Assembly: GCF_001310815.1 (NCBI RefSeq)
Contig: NZ_BAZK01000001.1
Location: forward strand, 124,001 to 188,000
Direction of reading: 5' to 3'
From: Pseudovibrio denitrificans JCM 12308
Lineage (GTDB): Bacteria > Pseudomonadota > Alphaproteobacteria > Rhizobiales > Stappiaceae
DNA: 64,000 nt
Shown: piece by piece, positions 59,139 through 64,000 of the stretch
Layout of the letters: every line of letters begins with the position of its first letter
Position numbering within the stretch: the stretch's first letter is position 1
Program-made: the position numbers and the translations under genes
The notes under the pieces: model-generated
What the model was told of the DNA's origin: nothing
The model's database searches: none
Seen by the model: the letters and a program-made list of their open reading frames with translations, nothing else

Positions 59139-59171
59139 AACCGGTCTGAATGTTCAGGCCGGTTCTTTTTT
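59139..59171 (+). terminator. Strong terminator ending the T6SS operon, probably bidirectional
   Basis: AACCGGTCTGAA, two-base loop, TTCAGGCCGGTT: a twelve-pair stem with one G-U pair, followed by CTTTTTT on the plus strand. On the minus strand it is preceded by A-rich sequence that reads as a T-run, so it can also terminate the convergent phosphatase-family gene, whose stop is at 59196. Confidence 0.9.
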
Positions 59172-59195
59172 GTCTGTACCAGTTGAGAGACGCTA

Positions 59196-60284
59196 TCAGA
59201 AGCGTCTCAGGAACCGCATGAGGACTGGCCAGTGGTCGCTGGCACCCTGATTATTGTCTGCGTCAAAACGCTTTGGACGCACCTTATTGCGGGCATCCTG
59301 CGCATACTGTCTTGGATGGGTAACGACTGTGTGGAAGCTGCCCAAATCTGCAAACCATGTGCTGTTGCTGTCCTGGTCAGGGCGCAAAGCGCTGGAGACG
59401 AGGATCATGTCCAGGAATGACCAGCTCTGGTCCCTGTAGTAGAACGCACTGCCAGGTGCGGCACAGCCTACGATCTCAGGCGGATAACTCCAGTGCCCTT
59501 CCCGCGCCAGGGCCTGAAACTCACCATTTTGCACGTCCGTACAATTGAAGTTGAAGTCACCAGCAGCCACTACATTGGCATCTTCAGGAAGCTTTGCGCG
59601 CTCTTTGTTGAGCACTTCCATCGCATCTTTGCGACATTGGTAAGCAGCACCTGATGGGAAGTGAACGCCGAAGACATACATGCTTTCACCGTCAGGCATT
59701 TCAAACTCTGCCTTCACGATGTCTCGGGTTGGCTTACAATCATGAGTGTTCTCATCCCCTTCCCCGAACACGGTGATGGTTTCCGGCTCGCCCTTCAGCG
59801 GAAGACGGGAGATGATGCCGACGTCGATACCGCGGTTATGCTCGTTGTTGGAAGTGTCTAACTGAACGACAGACTTGTAATCCAGTCCCGAGAGAGCCTT
59901 ATTGACCAGATCATCCAACACTTGTTTGTTTTCTGTTTCAGGTAAAACGAGAATATCAGGCGTTTCCGGGAACGAGCGGATGACTTCACCAAGGGTCATC
60001 AGCTTTTTTGAATAGCTCTCTTCCCCCCAGTTCAGCTCAATGCACTGTTTGTAATAGTGGGAGCCCTTTTCGTTATAGCTTTCGCAAGCTTCCTCATGTT
60101 CCTTGCCACGAGCTTCTTTCTCTTCCTTGGAGAGATAGGTGTCATCTTGTGGGTTGTTCTCGTCATCGATCGTGTCAAAGAGATTTTGGACATTGTAGCT
60201 GACGACCGTGACAGGTTTGTCTTGGGCATAAGCTGCCGGCATCGCCAGCCCCAGTATCGTTGCGCCTAGTAACAAGGATTTCAT
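59196..60284 (-). CDS. Secreted endonuclease/exonuclease/phosphatase-family protein
   Basis: EEP-superfamily enzyme of 362 aa with a Sec signal (MKSLLLGATILGLAMPAAYAQ). Fold motifs are VSYNVQNLFDT with the metal-site Asn, LVLPETEN with the Glu, GIISRLPL, VFGVHFPSG, AAGDFNFN and the C-terminal GASDHWPVLMRF, which together form the metal-dependent hydrolase site. The signal makes it periplasmic or extracellular, likely a nuclease or phosphodiesterase acting on nucleic acids or phospholipids; the substrate cannot be told. Start fixed at 60284 by the signal peptide. It is convergent to the T6SS operon and separate from it. Confidence 0.88.
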   Translation of the reverse strand: MKSLLLGATILGLAMPAAYAQDKPVTVVSYNVQNLFDTIDDENNPQDDTYLSKEEKEARGKEHEEACESYNEKGSHYYKQCIELNWGEESYSKKLMTLGEVIRSFPETPDILVLPETENKQVLDDLVNKALSGLDYKSVVQLDTSNNEHNRGIDVGIISRLPLKGEPETITVFGEGDENTHDCKPTRDIVKAEFEMPDGESMYVFGVHFPSGAAYQCRKDAMEVLNKERAKLPEDANVVAAGDFNFNCTDVQNGEFQALAREGHWSYPPEIVGCAAPGSAFYYRDQSWSFLDMILVSSALRPDQDSNSTWFADLGSFHTVVTHPRQYAQDARNKVRPKRFDADNNQGASDHWPVLMRFLRRF

Positions 60285-60388
60285 GGGTTTCTCCCTTTTT
60301 TCTTTAGGGAGTACCAAACAGGAGTTAGTGGCCGGTTCCGAGTGCTCGTGCAGTTTTAAATGTTTCAGGGATTTGAAGGCTCAGACGC

Positions 60389-60415
60389 AAAAAAGCTGAC
60401 CCGTGGGCCAGCTTT
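60389..60415 (-). terminator. Terminator after the L-serine dehydratase gene
   Basis: On the minus strand AAAGCTGGCCC and GGGTCAGCTTT form a stem with one G-U pair around a very short loop, followed by six T. It lies 24 bp after the sdaA stop. Confidence 0.85.
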
Positions 60416-60438
60416 CTTCATAGGTTTGATTGCCGTGT

Positions 60439-61809
60439 TTATTCGGCTGCAATCGGCACCACTTTCAGCGCCAAGCCACCCTGCGAGGTTTCGCGGTACT
60501 TGGCTAGCATGTCTTTGCCGGTTTCGTACATGGTCGCGATGACCTTATCGAGGGAGACGCAAGGATCTGAGTTTCTGCGCATTGCCATGCGGGTCGCGTT
60601 GATCGCTTTAACAGAAGCAATTGCATTGCGCTCGATACATGGCACCTGCACCTGTCCCAGAACCGGGTCACATGTGAGGCCTAGATTGTGCTCCATGCCG
60701 ATTTCAGCTGCAATGCAGACCTGAGCCGGGCTCGCACCCAGAAGCTCTGCAAGGCCTGCTGCTGCCATGGAACAAGCGACGCCAACTTCACCCTGACAGC
60801 CGACTTCAGCACCAGAGATGGAGGCGTTGGTCTTGTACAGCGCTCCAATGGCGCCTGCAGCGAGGAAGAACTTGGTATAGTGCTCTGGCTCAAGGCGTTC
60901 GATAAACTTGTCATAGTACGCGAGAACCGCAGGAATAATGCCTGCTGCGCCGTTGGTTGGGGCTGTTACAACACGGCCACCAGCAGCGTTTTCTTCAGAT
61001 ACAGCCAGTGCGAACATGTTGACCCAGTCAACAGTTGCCATTGGGTCGTTGCTGCTGCGCTCTGTTGCTGTAAGCTGACGGCGTAATGCAGCTGCGCGGC
61101 GTGGTACCTTCAGAGGGCCTGCCAATAGACCTTCCGTGTTGCTGCCACGCTCGATACCATCGCGCATGACGTTCCAGACACGGCCGAAACTTTCACGCAG
61201 TTCTGTTTCACTGCGGAATGCTTTTTCGTTTTCCAGAACCAGAGCAGAGATGCTCATGCCGTTCTGGCGGCAGTGATCGAGCAGTTCTGCTGCGTATTTG
61301 TATGGGTAAGGGACAGCAACTTCGTTGGTTGCTTCCTTGCCGAAATTCTCTTCATCAACAATGAAGCCACCGCCGATGGAGTAGTAGGTTTTGGAGAAGA
61401 TCTTTTCTCCACCTGCAAAGGCATGAATGCGCATACCGTTTTCGTGCAGTTCCAGCGCTGGACGGTGGAATGTGATTGCATCATTTGGGAAGTCAACCAC
61501 GTGGCAGTGCATGCCAACCGGAAGGCGTCCTGTCTGTTCTACGCGCTGGATGAACTCTGGAATACTGTCAATATCAACGGTTTCGGGAGAGTTTCCACCA
61601 AGTCCCATAATGATCGCTGTGTCTGTATGGTGACCTTTACCTGTCAAAGACAGTGAACCATAAATGTCGACTGCAATACGCGTCACATCACGTAGTTTAT
61701 CCTGAGCACGCAGACTATCAATGAACTGCTTTGCCGCTTTCATAGGCCCGACTGTGTGGGAGCTGGATGGACCTACACCGATTTTGAAGATGTCAAAAAC
61801 GCTGAACAT
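60439..61809 (-). CDS. sdaA: L-serine dehydratase (single-chain, Fe-S)
   Basis: Converts L-serine to pyruvate and ammonia; 456 aa with both alpha and beta domains fused, as in E. coli SdaA. It begins [22 protein letters not shown] with the substrate-loop GPSSSHT. The Fe-S region includes [29 protein letters not shown] and VQVPCIERN, which provide the cluster cysteines. Start at 61809 with AGG upstream. It follows the serine transporter gene across a strong hairpin and forms a serine uptake and breakdown unit. Confidence 0.95.
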   Translation of the reverse strand: MFSVFDIFKIGVGPSSSHTVGPMKAAKQFIDSLRAQDKLRDVTRIAVDIYGSLSLTGKGHHTDTAIIMGLGGNSPETVDIDSIPEFIQRVEQTGRLPVGMHCHVVDFPNDAITFHRPALELHENGMRIHAFAGGEKIFSKTYYSIGGGFIVDEENFGKEATNEVAVPYPYKYAAELLDHCRQNGMSISALVLENEKAFRSETELRESFGRVWNVMRDGIERGSNTEGLLAGPLKVPRRAAALRRQLTATERSSNDPMATVDWVNMFALAVSEENAAGGRVVTAPTNGAAGIIPAVLAYYDKFIERLEPEHYTKFFLAAGAIGALYKTNASISGAEVGCQGEVGVACSMAAAGLAELLGASPAQVCIAAEIGMEHNLGLTCDPVLGQVQVPCIERNAIASVKAINATRMAMRRNSDPCVSLDKVIATMYETGKDMLAKYRETSQGGLALKVVPIAAE

Positions 61810-61834
61810 AACGTGAACCTCAGTGGGAGAGAAA

Positions 61835-61858
61835 AACCGGTGTCCGAAGACACCGGTT
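61835..61858 (-). terminator. Hairpin/terminator between sdaC and sdaA
   Basis: AACCGGTGTC, loop, GACACCGGTT: a perfect ten-pair stem with tetraloop TTCG on the minus strand, followed by five T. It sits only 25 bp upstream of the sdaA start, so it should end or attenuate transcription from sdaC into sdaA. Confidence 0.85.
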
Positions 61859-61879
61859 CAATTTTGTTGGTCGACCTTC

Positions 61880-63157
61880 TTAGAAGAGGCCTTTTACGAT
61901 CGCGGAGATTGCGATGACGCCCATTACGGTGATGAAGATGTTGGACAGCGCACCGTCGTACTTCTTCATGCTTGGGACTTTTTTGATTGCGTACATTGGC
62001 ATCAGGAACAGGATTGCTGCGATGAACGGAGCACCCAGAGATTCAATCATGCCAAGAACGGATGGGTTGATGATTGCAACACCCCAGACGGAGAAGAAGA
62101 AGAATGCAACGAGGAGAGTGTTGAATTTCTTTTCGCCGAGGCCTTCAACAGCCTTTGGAGCAGCTTTTTTCGCAATACCTGCAAGACCTTCTTTTGCACC
62201 GAGGTAGTGGCCGAAGAAGGAAGAGAAGATTGCAAGGAACGCAACCAGTGGACCCATGAAGGAGATCAGTGGGCTGTCAAACACGTTTGCAAGGTAAGAC
62301 AGGACTGGAAGGTTCTGCTGTTTTGCTTCCATCAGCTGTTCAGGAGACAGTGCGAGAACGCAGCTGAATACGAAGAACATAACGAAGCCAAGGAGCATCA
62401 CAGAAGCGCGCTTCAGGATGATGTCGGACTTTGCAACTGCATTATCACCATGCGCTTCACGCTGAGCCAGAGCCATGGAGGAAACGGCTGGGCTGTGGTT
62501 GAAGGAGAAGATAAGCATTGGAATGGTGAGGTACACCACTGTCAGCAGAGTTCCAACTTCTGGAATGTTGTCGAAGCTCATTGCTTCAAAAGACCAGGAT
62601 GGGATCAGGTAAACGGACATACCGAACAGGATGAGAACCAGTGGGTACACCAGAAGCTCAGTTGCTACGAGCATCAGGCGACGGCCTAGGATCATTACGC
62701 CCATCATCATTGCAACGAGAATACCAGACAGGAGCCAGCGTGGGATTGCAGGCATTGCGAGCTGGTTGACGATGAAGCTGTCGATGGTGTTGGTAATCGC
62801 GTTACCGTAGATCAACACGATTGGGTAAATCGCGAAGAAATAGAAGAAGGTAATCAGCAGACCTGCTGTTTTACCGAAGTGCTCTTCAACCACGTCAGTG
62901 ATGTCTGCGTCTTTGTTCTTGGAGGAGAGAACAAAGCGAGCCAGTGCGCGGTGAGAGAAGTAGGTCATTGGACCTACGAGAGCTGCGATCAGGATCAGCG
63001 GCCAGAAGCCTTCAAGACCTGCACGGATTGGAAGAAACAGAACGCCGGCACCTACTGCAGTACCGAACATGGACAAAGACCAGGTAAGATCTTCTTTTGT
63101 AAACTTTACCGTTTCTTTAGGGGCGACTTCGACTTCGGTCGCATTAATGCTTGACAT
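61880..63157 (-). CDS. sdaC: Serine/proton symporter of the SdaC (HAAAP) type
   Basis: Inner-membrane amino acid transporter of about 425 aa with eleven or so helices. Opening segment [19 protein letters not shown] carries the Gly-rich first helix of the HAAAP family, and later parts match Sda[58 protein letters not shown] and [12 protein letters not shown]. Length is near the 429 aa of E. coli SdaC. I place the start at 63157 ([10 protein letters not shown]) because the upstream in-frame residues do not match the family. Paired with sdaA downstream. Confidence 0.93.
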   Translation of the reverse strand: MSSINATEVEVAPKETVKFTKEDLTWSLSMFGTAVGAGVLFLPIRAGLEGFWPLILIAALVGPMTYFSHRALARFVLSSKNKDADITDVVEEHFGKTAGLLITFFYFFAIYPIVLIYGNAITNTIDSFIVNQLAMPAIPRWLLSGILVAMMMGVMILGRRLMLVATELLVYPLVLILFGMSVYLIPSWSFEAMSFDNIPEVGTLLTVVYLTIPMLIFSFNHSPAVSSMALAQREAHGDNAVAKSDIILKRASVMLLGFVMFFVFSCVLALSPEQLMEAKQQNLPVLSYLANVFDSPLISFMGPLVAFLAIFSSFFGHYLGAKEGLAGIAKKAAPKAVEGLGEKKFNTLLVAFFFFSVWGVAIINPSVLGMIESLGAPFIAAILFLMPMYAIKKVPSMKKYDGALSNIFITVMGVIAISAIVKGLF

Positions 63158-63737
63158 TTCTTTTATATCCCCATGTGCCACTCATGTGCCCTAGGAGAAT
63201 TTCCCAGTCTCTCTAGGACGGGGACCTGATATACTTATGTTAAAATTTTAAGACCATACGTTTAAATACACATCACGCGCGCCATAATAACGCAGCGATA
63301 TAAGATACGACTTCCGTTTAATAGCGCGCAGCACCATGAAGTGTGCAACAATCTGCCGCGGACACGTAAATCACTCGATTAAATAGTATTTTTCAAGGAA
63401 ACCGGATTAATTGCCGTTTGCGTCACTGAAGACTTCATATTACTTAAATATGACGCCCCGCTAATATATGCAGTCAACATACTGTTTCACAACGGTATAT
63501 CACTGACCTAGAGGTACTTTAGGGCATCTGTAGTATTGAAACTACGTAGTATTGCATGCTGATGTATGCTTTAAACCAGCGCGCTTACTTTCCTTCAAAT
63601 GACGACAATATGCCTCTTGCATGCGCATTTTGTGCACCCGGTAAAATCATCAAAATTCGCTAAGGCACACAAATGCATACATTAATTATAATCGGAGGAA
63701 AAATTTCAAATGCGTCATTCTTTCCCCCTGATTTCAA
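63158..63737. other. AT-rich intergenic region upstream of sdaC
   Basis: About 580 bp with many stop codons in all frames. It must carry the sdaC promoter. I see a short direct repeat (GTAGTATTG twice within about 25 bp near 63530) and no RNA gene, CRISPR array or strong hairpin. Confidence 0.5.
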
Positions 63738-64000
63738 TCAGAGGGTTTGAACTGTCTTCAATGCACCTTCCAAAGCATCCCCTTTTTCATCCAGCAACGC
63801 GGCTTCCCGAAGCCGTCTGAGCCAATCTGAAGCGTCTGTTCGCCCTTTCAGCAGGGCAAGAGAGGATAAAACTCGGTCAAATTTGGAGTGACCGCGGATA
63901 TGTGTATCTGAATACCCCTTGATGAGACGACGGCATTTAAGAATTTCTACGGCAAGCTGATAGTCTGAATGGACTGTTTTGAGCGCAAGATCGCGCCAGC
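63738..64000 (-). CDS. C-terminal end of an indolepyruvate oxidoreductase-type protein (5' part outside window)
   Basis: The last 87 codons of a gene that enters from the right. The segment AVEILKCRRLIKGYSDTHIR and HSKFDRVLSSLALL matches the C-terminal domain of the large indolepyruvate/ferredoxin oxidoreductase subunit family, where CRRLxKGYSDTHxRG is well conserved. The stop is TGA at 63740-63738. The end lies 580 bp before the sdaC start on the same strand. The full protein, cofactor motifs and substrate cannot be judged from this fragment. Confidence 0.8.
   Translation of the reverse strand, partial: WRDLALKTVHSDYQLAVEILKCRRLIKGYSDTHIRGHSKFDRVLSSLALLKGRTDASDWLRRLREAALLDEKGDALEGALKTVQTL

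Noticed and set aside
61823..62689. Plus-strand open frame of 288 codons opposite sdaC
   Set aside because: Composition (Trp, His, Cys rich) is that of an antisense shadow of a membrane protein gene; SdaC on the minus strand is unambiguous.
63711..63825. Short plus-strand frame with a good GGAGG site before ATG at 63711
   Set aside because: It runs antisense through the conserved C-terminus of the oxidoreductase gene and stops after about 38 codons; likely chance.
1..64000. CRISPR arrays, tRNA or rRNA genes, insertion sequences, phage genes
   Set aside because: No regularly spaced repeats, cloverleaf sequences, transposase motifs or integrase genes were seen on either strand.

Overview
The window reads as a chromosomal segment of a marine-type alphaproteobacterium. 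Gene content and protein flavour (a T6SS with ImpA/ImpE-type components, a pectin-fragment locus, a bacterial sodium channel) suggest a Pseudovibrio-like genome. That assignment is recognition, not a computed match. Base composition looks close to balanced, with a more AT-rich non-coding stretch near the right end.

Layout. (1) 1-3804, minus strand: ribose ABC operon rbsD-rbsA-rbsC-rbsB, preceded by a near-perfect 32-bp palindrome at 3861-3892. (2) 4183-18311, minus strand: one long catabolic operon. It runs from a peptide-type solute-binding protein through two permeases, two ATPases, a VPS62-like/HAD fusion, an 837-residue unknown protein, a GH105 unsaturated uronyl hydrolase, a GH28 polygalacturonase, kduD and kduI, and ends at a strong terminator (4125-4152). 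The genes fit import of pectin-derived oligouronides, cleavage in the cytoplasm and entry of 5-keto-4-deoxyuronate into central metabolism. A divergent LacI-family regulator (18771-19817) sits next to two copies of the same 16-bp operator-like palindrome. (3) 20183-21566: a cytochrome P450. (4) 21596-59115: a type VI secretion locus with all 13 core components: tssA, B, C, hcp (D), E, F, G, H, vgrG (I), J, K, L, M. It also has tagJ, an FHA protein, a PAAR protein, a divergent protein kinase homologue, a NavBac-type sodium channel, a TssB-TssC fusion lacking the TssC C-terminal domain, and several unrecognised proteins. Among these are three very large helical proteins (912, 1087 and 1049 aa) after tssM; the last two are tandem paralogues. 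(5) 59196-63157, minus strand: a secreted endonuclease/exonuclease/phosphatase-family protein, L-serine dehydratase and a serine/proton symporter. (6) 63738-64000, minus strand: the 3' end of an indolepyruvate-oxidoreductase-type gene.

A technical caution: at least fifteen genes are interrupted by a single-base frameshift, almost always one base missing at a short homopolymer. The two halves otherwise join perfectly into family-length proteins. This looks like a systematic read error in the assembly rather than gene decay, so these genes are listed as CDS with the break position stated.

The least explained material is in the T6SS locus: the sodium channel translationally coupled to a truncated sheath fusion, and the giant tandem proteins behind tssM.
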